DNA of 16,146 nt. Source: JBGLNJ01 sp964353405. Lineage in GTDB: Bacteria; Chloroflexota; Anaerolineae; Fen-1058. The DNA is taken from positions 1 through 16,146 of the forward strand of contig CAYGWJ010000320.1 in the NCBI GenBank assembly GCA_964353405.1, written 5' to 3'. The notes beneath the pieces were generated by a model. That model searched no databases. It had not been told where the DNA came from and saw nothing but the letters and a program-made list of their open reading frames with translations. Below, one piece after another: positions 7,825 to 13,889 of this stretch; positions within the stretch are counted from its first letter, which is position 1; every line of letters starts with the position of its first letter. The position numbers and the translations under genes were made by a program.

Positions 7825-8933
7825 GCACTTTAGACGACGAACGACGCAAGATCGCTGTGCACGACCTGGAGGCTGCCCAGTTGCGTCGAGGCGACATTCT
7901 GGCTTGGACGTCTCTGCTGCGCGTTCAACCAGAATGGACAGCGGCAACCGTATGCCGTGTGAAGGCTGTGCCGATGCAGCGCGGCTGGTCGGGCGCAGCG
8001 TTGCTCAAATTCCAGGTGACGCTCAGCAGCGGAGAGGTCTTGGCCTTTTTCGGCAAGCGCGTCAAGGATGGTGAAACGCGCGTGCTGGAGATGCTGAGCC
8101 AGCGGACGCCGGTTGATGTTCCGCGCGTGTATTTCGTTCAAGACGGCTGGTGCGTGATGGAAGCGGCGCCACCGGGCAAGCTGCCCGTCGAGTGGGAGCC
8201 AGACGATGCGCGCGCGGCGCTGAGGAATCTGGCTCGCTTGCACACGGCATTTTGGGATCGCGCGCCGGACTGGCTCGATCGGCTCGATGTCGTTGGCCTC
8301 AATCGCCGATTAGACAAAGCTGCACGCGGGCTCGATTTGATCGAGCGGGTAGGGGGCTGGCCGGGTTTGATCGAGCCGGGCCTGATGCGTGCGATGCGCC
8401 GGGCGCTCGATCAGCGCGAGCGCTTCGTTACACCGCTCGTCCATCAGCCGATCACACTTGTACATGGCGACGCGTGGATGCCCAATTGGAACATTGCAGG
8501 GGAGCGCTGCGTGCTGCTCGATTGGGAGGCTGTCGTTGCCGGGCCGGCCGCGTGGGACGTGAATTACTTGATAGAAATCGCCGCCGTGTACAGAGCGGCG
8601 GACGGCCGATGGCAGGTCTGCCTGCCGCCGATTGCACGCGATGAAGCCGTGACGTTTTATCTGGATGAGCTGGAACGGGCACTGGGGCGAAAGGTGGATC
8701 GTGTTGCATTCATGTTGGCGTTGCCGGCAGCGTTTGTGGTCAATACTCTCACGCTATGGATGGGGTATGCGGCGGATTACGGCGCATGGACGAAGGTGTT
8801 CGTAGGCGCCGGGTGGTTGCTGGCGTGTTTGCCGGGGCCGATCCGCCGCGCCCTCGAAGGCCTGGCCTTACAGAATCAAGGTGATTTTCTGCGCCAGACT
8901 TTTGCTCGCTTGGAATCGTGTGTTGGGCTGTAG
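7821..8933 (+). CDS. APH-like (aminoglycoside/choline-kinase fold) phosphotransferase
   Basis: The 370 aa protein has a kinase-like small-molecule phosphotransferase fold. The catalytic loop is LVHGDAWMPNWNI, with HGD at 215-217 and Asn222 (the HGDxxxxN Brenner motif). The metal-binding Asp234 is in LLDWEAV, followed by GPAAWDVNYLI as in the APH family. An N-terminal GWSGAALLKFQV segment fits the nucleotide-binding beta strands. It is the last gene of the operon and overlaps the permease by ATGA. Its TAG stop is the first three bases of the palindromic element at 8931-8985. Related proteins phosphorylate antibiotics, sugars, choline or other hydroxylated compounds. The substrate is unknown. 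Confidence 0.85.
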   Translation: MSTLDDERRKIAVHDLEAAQLRRGDILAWTSLLRVQPEWTAATVCRVKAVPMQRGWSGAALLKFQVTLSSGEVLAFFGKRVKDGETRVLEMLSQRTPVDVPRVYFVQDGWCVMEAAPPGKLPVEWEPDDARAALRNLARLHTAFWDRAPDWLDRLDVVGLNRRLDKAARGLDLIERVGGWPGLIEPGLMRAMRRALDQRERFVTPLVHQPITLVHGDAWMPNWNIAGERCVLLDWEAVVAGPAAWDVNYLIEIAAVYRAADGRWQVCLPPIARDEAVTFYLDELERALGRKVDRVAFMLALPAAFVVNTLTLWMGYAADYGAWTKVFVGAGWLLACLPGPIRRALEGLALQNQGDFLRQTFARLESCVGL

Positions 8934-8985
8934 GGGGGGCGGACGTGTGTGTTCGCCCCCGAGGCGACGCGCAGAACCGCTCCTA
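8931..8985. repeat. REP-like composite palindrome between convergent genes
   Basis: The core hairpin is GGGGGCGGAC (8935-8944), loop GTGTGT, then GTTCGCCCCC (8951-8960), giving 10 pairs with one G-U. The outer edges also mirror each other imperfectly: TAGGGGGGGCGG on the left, and CCGCTCCTA on the right, whose complement is TAGGAGCGG. The left TAG is the stop of the phosphotransferase, and the right edge is the TAG stop of the minus-strand ATPase. No T-run follows the hairpin on either strand, so it is not a classical intrinsic terminator. It could still block transcription from both sides. Confidence 0.6.
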
Positions 8986-10002
8986 CGCCACTCTCGTATC
9001 CTCCGCCAGTGTTCTGCCTGTCAATGCCACGAACACATCTTCCAGCGTCACCTGCGCGGGCGAAATGTCCTCGATGGTGGCGCCGTTGTCGAACAGCGCG
9101 CGAATCAACTCTGGCAGCAACTGGCGTGGCTGCCGCGTGACCACGCGCAACTCGGCCCGCCCATCTGCCGAGATGAGTACGGCCTCGTTCACGTGCTCCA
9201 GACCCTTGACCGCTGCGTAGGCGTTGGACGGGATGATGCCTTCCACACGAATGACGCCATCTCGTTCAAGTGAAGCCTTGAGCTCGCGCACTGTGCCAAG
9301 AGCAATGACCTGACCCAGGTCAATGATGGCGACGCGGTGGCACAACTCTTCCGCCTCAACCATTTGATGAGTCGTATAGATGACGGCGTGTCCTTGCCGG
9401 TTGAGGTCGCGCACGATGCCGCGCAGCTCGCGCGCTGACGGCACATCGAGCGTGTTAGTCGGCTCGTCGAGCACCAACAGCGGAGCTGAGTTGATGAGCG
9501 ACCGGGCAAAAGCCAGCTTCATCTTCTGGCCTGAGGAATAGGTCTCGACGGCGCGATCGGCAATGCTGCCCAGGTTGAGCTGTTCGATGATATCTTGTGC
9601 GCGTCGCCGCCGCACGCCTCGGGGAAGAAGATGGAGAGCGCCGAAATAGTCCAGGTTCTCGCGACCGGTAAGCTTCCAGTACAGCCCGCGCTCGCCCATG
9701 AGCATACAGCCGATGGACGCGCGCACGCTGTCTTCATCGCGCGTTGCGTCATAGCCGTTGACAAAGATGCTGCCGCTCGTTGGGCGCAGCAGTGTGGTGA
9801 GGCACTTGATGAGGGTGGTCTTGCCCGCGCCGTTGGGGCCTAGCAGTCCCAAGATCTCGCCAGGGTAAATGTCGAGGTGAATGCCCTTGAGCGCCTCGAC
9901 GGCTGGCTGCCTGCTTCGAAAGAGACTCTGCCTCTCCTTAGAAATATAAGTCTTGTGCAGGTCGCGGATTCTGACGATGGGTTCGCCTGCAGGGTGGCTC
10001 AT
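8983..10002 (-). CDS. ABC-2 exporter ATPase (DrrA/CcmA type)
   Basis: The 339 aa ATPase is probably the motor for the two ABC-2 permeases at 11021-12730. Walker A is GPNGAGKT (55-62), the signature is YSSGQ (155-159, in place of LSGGQ), and Walker B is LLVLDEPTNTLD (175-186). The H-loop is in YTTHQM, and a C-terminal accessory domain of about 100 aa ends TLEDVFVALTGR, typical of DrrA-type exporters. The in-frame open region extends to 10191, but ATG 10002 is preferred. It makes an ATGA overlap with the stop of the Rv3378c-like gene, and the residues before it are unlike the family. The TAG stop lies at the edge of the 8931-8985 palindrome. Confidence 0.93.
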   Translation of the reverse strand: MSHPAGEPIVRIRDLHKTYISKERQSLFRSRQPAVEALKGIHLDIYPGEILGLLGPNGAGKTTLIKCLTTLLRPTSGSIFVNGYDATRDEDSVRASIGCMLMGERGLYWKLTGRENLDYFGALHLLPRGVRRRRAQDIIEQLNLGSIADRAVETYSSGQKMKLAFARSLINSAPLLVLDEPTNTLDVPSARELRGIVRDLNRQGHAVIYTTHQMVEAEELCHRVAIIDLGQVIALGTVRELKASLERDGVIRVEGIIPSNAYAAVKGLEHVNEAVLISADGRAELRVVTRQPRQLLPELIRALFDNGATIEDISPAQVTLEDVFVALTGRTLAEDTRVA

Positions 10003-10922
10003 GGCATTGGCCGGAAAGCGTCGAGTGAGGAAAAGCCCTTTTGATACCAGATGCCTGTGGCAGGATCTACTTCGCCCAGGCCCAGCACAGCCTCGTGCTG
10101 GGAAGTGTAATATGCCTCGAGTGCGGCCAAGTCTGTTTCGGTTAGCCCGTCCCATTCTTGCTGTGTCCAGCGCCCGACCAAGTGATCCCATACGATCATG
10201 CGGAATAGCCGGGCGTCCAAATTGAGCGAGGGCGCGACCGTATAGTACAGGTCGGTCTGCGAAGTGACGAGCATCGGCACGTCGAACACGGTCGGGCGGC
10301 CAAAACCGATGTAGATATCAGTCGGCTTGACGTATTCGCCATAGTAGCGAGCCACGATGGCTTGACGCGTGAACTCGATCGGCTCAGTCCGGCTGCGCGC
10401 CAAATCGTCTACGATGCTGACCAGCAGATCGTCGGCCCACAGCCCATAAAAGATGCGGCGCGAACCGGTGTATTGCGTGGCAACGCAAGTGTCCAAGGCG
10501 CTCGTCAACGCCTGGGAGCCGGGCAGGTCCTTGACCTGCCGCCGCCAATCGCCATAGAAGCGCACGCGCACATTGTAATCGCGATAGAACTCGGCGAAGG
10601 TGGGAGACTGGGCCAGGCGGGCGATGCCGACCATCATCTCGCGCACGTACTCTTTGCCCCGGCTCATCAACTCGCCGCCGAACGCTGGCACCAGGATGGT
10701 CTCAACGCCGTGATCGAACAGCATCGCGAACACTTTTGTGTACCGTCTTGCGGTCAATTGCCTATATTCTTCAACATCCCAAGCGTCGGGATGGTTCAAG
10801 AGGAACCAGCGCCGCGTGCCGTCAATGGGAAAGGCCATCGTCAGGCCGCGAATCATCTCGGCCACTCTTGGCGTGGGCAGGCGCAGGAACTCGTCCAGCT
10901 TCAACCGGGCCATCTCGGTCAT
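9999..10922 (-). CDS. Tuberculosinol synthase / tuberculosinyl-transferase-like diterpene enzyme (Rv3378c family)
   Basis: The 307 aa protein should act on a cyclic diterpenyl diphosphate, replacing the diphosphate with water or another nucleophile. Compared from memory with Mycobacterium Rv3378c (cis-prenyltransferase fold), it shares FPIDGTRRWF (31-40, Asp34 and RR motif), MLFDHGVET (67-75), SRGKEYV (87-93), RFYGD (121-125), YYGEYV (193-198), IGFGR (205-209) and YYTVAPS (226-232), and its size fits (about 296 aa). The Herpetosiphon protein Haur_2146, paired with a class II cyclase, is the nearest described relative type in this phylum. There is no DDxxD motif, as expected for the family. 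ATG 10922 has AGGAG 6 nt upstream and a TATAAT about 45 nt upstream. Its stop overlaps the ABC-2 ATPase start by ATGA. The likely precursor enzyme is the cyclase at 2235-3713. The product, and whether it is an alcohol or an adduct, is unknown. Confidence 0.85.
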   Translation of the reverse strand: MTEMARLKLDEFLRLPTPRVAEMIRGLTMAFPIDGTRRWFLLNHPDAWDVEEYRQLTARRYTKVFAMLFDHGVETILVPAFGGELMSRGKEYVREMMVGIARLAQSPTFAEFYRDYNVRVRFYGDWRRQVKDLPGSQALTSALDTCVATQYTGSRRIFYGLWADDLLVSIVDDLARSRTEPIEFTRQAIVARYYGEYVKPTDIYIGFGRPTVFDVPMLVTSQTDLYYTVAPSLNLDARLFRMIVWDHLVGRWTQQEWDGLTETDLAALEAYYTSQHEAVLGLGEVDPATGIWYQKGFSSLDAFRPMP

Positions 10923-10967
10923 CGTGTTCTCCTGATGGGGTGCAGGAAAGCTCGGATCAATGCTCCA

Positions 10968-10996
10968 ATTATACTACGGCAACGGTGGACAAGATA
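10968..10996 (-). promoter_or_regulatory. Candidate promoter of the Rv3378c-like gene
   Basis: A perfect TATAAT on the minus strand (10973-10968) has a weak TATCTT at the -35 position (10996-10991) with a 17-nt spacer. The start codon follows about 45 nt later. The 98-nt gap to the upstream permease shows no clear terminator, so the gene may be served both by this promoter and by read-through. Confidence 0.5.
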
Positions 10997-11020
10997 CCAC
11001 AGCAGGTCGAGGTTTTCCGA

Positions 11021-11866
11021 TCAATACTGGCCCAGCCGTCCGTTTTCCCGCAGCCGACGCTCGACGACGCGAAAGAACACATAGCCCAGAACGGGTGCTG
11101 CTAGTGCGTAGGCGATGACGATGGCCAGTTCGATCCTGATGGGCGCGAGTTCTGGAAAGCCCGGCGGGAATCCCAGGAGCGTGGAGCGGAATGCATCCAC
11201 GCAGTAGCTTAGCGGGATGAGGCGCGAGAACCAGCGCACCACTTCCGGCAGCACGCCGAACGGAAAGAACATGGCGCACACGACGAGCAGGCCAAACTCG
11301 ATCAAGTTGAGCGTGGAGGAAGCAGTGTCGCCCGCGACGAGGCAATAAGCCGCAAAGCAAAATCCCAGCCCTAAAGTCCCTACGACCGAGCACACAAACA
11401 CCACTGCCGCCAGCCCGAGGTTGTGCGCCGGAAGCTGTCCGACGATCAAGTTGACTGCTGCGAGTGCCAGCGCCGCTCCGGTCGCCGTCAACACGAATAG
11501 CGGCACAGCACGCGAGATGAGGCTGGCAAATTTGGGCGCGGGCGTGAGATACAGTCCCTCCATCGTTCCCTGTATCTGATCTTGCCGTAAGCTGTAACCG
11601 ATGCGCCACAGGCTGTTGGAGAGAAAGGTATACAGCAGGTAACCGTAGAACATCACGCCCGCCTCGGCCGCTCCGCTGGACGCGGTCGGGGTGAACATGC
11701 GCGTCGCCAGCGCCAACGCCAACACGCCGCCAAAGCTCACCAGGAGCCCGGCTGCCAGGTTGGCCGGGTAGCGGCTGATGAGGATGGTCTGGACGCGAAT
11801 CATTGCGAGGAAAGCGGAGACTGGATGTCCAGAGGGCCGGCGAATAGAGCGAGTTGAGTTCGTCAT
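11021..11866 (-). CDS. ABC-2 type transporter permease (second permease)
   Basis: The 281 aa integral membrane protein has about six hydrophobic segments. Among them are NLAAGLLVSFGGVLALALA, LFVLTATGAALALAAVNLIV, a long LGLAAVVFVCSVVGTLGLGF stretch and a C-terminal IELAIVIAYALAAPVLGYVF. The segment QDQIQGTMEGLYLTP is the cytoplasmic coupling region common to ABC-2 permeases (compare QTGTLESLYTTP in the neighbour). FFPFGVLPEVVRWFSRLIPLSYCVDAFRS matches the conserved C-terminal ABC-2 region. It starts 3 nt after the stop of the other permease. Met22 is a possible alternative start, since the first 20 residues are polar and poorly conserved in type. Confidence 0.9.
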   Translation of the reverse strand: MTNSTRSIRRPSGHPVSAFLAMIRVQTILISRYPANLAAGLLVSFGGVLALALATRMFTPTASSGAAEAGVMFYGYLLYTFLSNSLWRIGYSLRQDQIQGTMEGLYLTPAPKFASLISRAVPLFVLTATGAALALAAVNLIVGQLPAHNLGLAAVVFVCSVVGTLGLGFCFAAYCLVAGDTASSTLNLIEFGLLVVCAMFFPFGVLPEVVRWFSRLIPLSYCVDAFRSTLLGFPPGFPELAPIRIELAIVIAYALAAPVLGYVFFRVVERRLRENGRLGQY

Positions 11867-11869
11867 TCG

Positions 11870-12730
11870 TCAGAACTCTCCCATGCCCGCGCCGCGTTGA
11901 AGTGAGCGCTCCGTGCGGCGGAAAATCGAAAACGCCAGCGGCGGGCCGATGAGGCACATCGCCGCCAACACGGCCAGGTCGCGCGACCACGCGCCGAGCA
12001 GGTAGCCAGTGTCAAGCAGGGCTGCGCGCATCCCATTCGTCATCCACGTCGGCGGGACGAGGAGCGCCAGCGCGCGCGCCAGCGGCGGCAGCACCGTCAC
12101 CGGGTAATAGATGCCCATCGCCAGCGTGAGCAGCGACTGGGCGATTTGGATGAGCGCGTTCGTTTCCTTCAGACGCAAGACAAGCGCGCCGTAGAACAAG
12201 CTCAACGCGTAGAGCGGAATCACGCCAACAGACAGAAACGCTATCGCGATCACATAGTTGCCCTGCCCTGGGTTGACGGAGAACACCAGGCAGCCCAATA
12301 CAAAGGACAGCGCAAAATTCACCAGCCCGCGCGCCAGGTTGAATCCAGCCAGTCCGACCAAAATCCAGCGCCGGTCGGCGGGCGTGGTGTAAAGTGATTC
12401 CAGCGTGCCGGTCTGCTGCTCGTTACGGAGCCAAAGGCCGATATCCCAGAACGCGCGCAGTGTCATCAAAAACGTGTTGGCGCCGATGAGGAGAAATGCA
12501 GCATAGTTGGACGTGCCGGCCCGCTGGCTAAAGTTCGCCGCCGCGTTAGCGCCGCCCGCCGCGCGGCCCAACAAGATGGGAATAGCGGCGGTGATGATGG
12601 GGATGAACACATCGAGCAGGAACCAGCCGGGGTAGCCGGCCAATTCTCGGTAGCGTGCATAGACCGCCCACGCGGCAATCTCCAGACCAGCGCGAACCGT
12701 GGGACGGGGCAGGGGGGCATGTGATCCCAT
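11870..12730 (-). CDS. ABC-2 type transporter permease (first permease)
   Basis: The 286 aa membrane protein is paired with the permease at 11021-11866, and the two probably form a heterodimer with the ATPase at 8983-10002. About six membrane segments are visible, for example FLLDVFIPIITAAIPILLG, NFALSFVLGCLVFSV and LAVLAAMCLIGPPLAFSIF. The coupling region is EQQTGTLESLYTTPAD and the conserved C-terminal part is YYPVTVLPPLARALALLVPPTWMTNGMRA. The ATG at 12730 has no good ribosome site, only GGA directly before it. It sits 6 nt after a strong promoter -10 box, so the transcript is probably leaderless. Confidence 0.9.
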   Translation of the reverse strand: MGSHAPLPRPTVRAGLEIAAWAVYARYRELAGYPGWFLLDVFIPIITAAIPILLGRAAGGANAAANFSQRAGTSNYAAFLLIGANTFLMTLRAFWDIGLWLRNEQQTGTLESLYTTPADRRWILVGLAGFNLARGLVNFALSFVLGCLVFSVNPGQGNYVIAIAFLSVGVIPLYALSLFYGALVLRLKETNALIQIAQSLLTLAMGIYYPVTVLPPLARALALLVPPTWMTNGMRAALLDTGYLLGAWSRDLAVLAAMCLIGPPLAFSIFRRTERSLQRGAGMGEF

Positions 12731-12736
12731 TCCGTC

Positions 12737-12765
12737 ATTCTACTGGCTTGCAAAGGCGATGTCAA
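12737..12765 (-). promoter_or_regulatory. Strong sigma70-type promoter for the exporter operon
   Basis: On the minus strand a perfect TTGACA (12765-12760), a 17-nt spacer and TAGAAT (12742-12737) lie upstream of the first permease. Only 6 nt separate the -10 box from the ATG at 12730. The expected transcription start therefore falls on or next to the A of the start codon. This is the best-formed promoter in the window. Confidence 0.7.
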
Positions 12766-12781
12766 ATCCCAAAACCTGAAA

Positions 12782-12794
12782 ATGGAGTACAATC
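12782..12794 (+). promoter_or_regulatory. Candidate -10 element for the HDAC-family operon
   Basis: TACAAT at 12788-12793 sits in the string ATGGAGTACAATC, a 12 of 13 match to the string before the GNAT operon (3923-3935). It lies 58 nt before the ATG at 12852. A clear -35 is not visible. It is back-to-back with the exporter promoter at 12737-12765. Confidence 0.35.
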
Positions 12795-12851
12795 TAGACA
12801 CGACGCACGCACAGCACTTGTGCAAGGGTCACGTTTCACGGAGGAGCTGCC

Positions 12852-13889
12852 ATGTCTACTGCTCTTGTCTATCACCCGCTTTACCTGGAACACTATCAGC
12901 CGGGGCATCCCGAGTCGCCGGAGCGGCTAAAGGCTATCGTGGCTACGTTAGATGCCAGTCCGCTCAAGAAGCGGCTGACGCCCATCGAGCCCAAGCCAGT
13001 CAGCCTGAACCGGTTGGAACGTGTCCACACGCCCGAGTATGTGGCTCGTGTCCGCAAGCTGGCCGAGAGCGGCGGCGACGCGTGGCGTGGCGGCGAGACC
13101 TACATTGGCCCTCGATCCTACGACGCCGCGCTGCTGGCTGCCGGCGGAATCGTTACGCTCGTCGAGGCGGTGGTGCGCGGCGATGTGAGCAATGGTTTTG
13201 CGCTGGTCCGCCCGCCCGGTCACCACGCCAGTGCGGAAGAGGGCGAAGGTTTTTGCCTGTTCAACAACGTCGCCGTGGCGGCGCGTGTGGCGCGTGACGA
13301 ACTGGGGCTGGCGCGCGTGCTGATTGTGGACTGGGACTTGCATCACGGGCAGGGGACGCAGTACATCACGTATGACGATCCCGGCATTGTGTATTTTTCC
13401 ACGCACCAGTATGGCAACATCTATCCCGGCACAGGTCACTGGAGCGAGATTGGCTCGGGCGAGGCGCGCGGGACCAACGTCAACGTGCCATTGCCGCCCG
13501 GTATCGGCGATGCCGGGTACGCGCGCATCTGGGACGAGTTGCTCGCTCCACTCGCGCGGCGTTTCAAGCCCGAGTTGATACTGGTGAGCGCGGGCTATGA
13601 CACGCACTGGCTCGACCCGCTCGGCTCGATGACGGTGACGATCGCGGGCTATGGGATGATGGCGCGCAAGCTTGTCGAGTTGGCGAACGAGCTATGCGGC
13701 GGACGTATCGCCATCACGCTGGAAGGCGGCTATAACCTCGATGCGCAGAGGTACGGCGCGCTGGCGACGTTCGGCGCGCTGCTGGGCGATGCAGATATCG
13801 CCGATCCGGTGGGCCCGCCGCGTCGCCGTGAAATCCCGCTTGACCCAAAATACCTGGATCAGTTGCGTGAATTGCATGGACTGGCGTGA
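12852..13889 (+). CDS. Histone-deacetylase-family (AcuC/acetylpolyamine amidohydrolase-like) deacetylase
   Basis: This is a 345 aa zinc-dependent amidohydrolase that removes acyl groups from lysine, polyamine or another amine. All family marks are present: PGHPESPERL near the N-terminus, the catalytic His pair in RPPGHHA (His124-His125), zinc ligands in DWDLHHGQGTQ (Asp162, His164) and SAGYDTHWLDP (Asp250), and the catalytic Tyr in LEGGYN (Tyr294). The length is normal for bacterial members. GGAGGAG lies 5 nt before the ATG, a very strong ribosome site. The TGA stop overlaps the next ATG (TGATG). The real substrate in this lineage is not known. A link to the GNAT acetyltransferase 8 kb away is possible but has no direct support. 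Confidence 0.93.
   Translation: MSTALVYHPLYLEHYQPGHPESPERLKAIVATLDASPLKKRLTPIEPKPVSLNRLERVHTPEYVARVRKLAESGGDAWRGGETYIGPRSYDAALLAAGGIVTLVEAVVRGDVSNGFALVRPPGHHASAEEGEGFCLFNNVAVAARVARDELGLARVLIVDWDLHHGQGTQYITYDDPGIVYFSTHQYGNIYPGTGHWSEIGSGEARGTNVNVPLPPGIGDAGYARIWDELLAPLARRFKPELILVSAGYDTHWLDPLGSMTVTIAGYGMMARKLVELANELCGGRIAITLEGGYNLDAQRYGALATFGALLGDADIADPVGPPRRREIPLDPKYLDQLRELHGLA

Noticed and set aside
8935..8960. Hairpin as a Rho-independent terminator.
   Set aside because: The stem is strong but no T-run follows on either strand. Its mirrored edges and likeness to other elements fit a REP-type repeat better.
10003..10191. Longer start for the ABC-2 ATPase at 10191 (402 aa).
   Set aside because: The extra 63 residues are the shadow of the Rv3378c-like gene. 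ATG 10002 forms a clean ATGA overlap and begins the normal family sequence.
10362..11084. 240-codon plus-strand frame antisense to the Rv3378c-like gene.
   Set aside because: No recognisable domain, and it is antisense to a gene with many conserved family motifs.
10974..11990. 338-codon open frame on the minus strand overlapping both permeases.
   Set aside because: Arg/Gly-rich translation with no membrane segments. It is an out-of-frame shadow of the permease genes, which have clear ABC-2 features.
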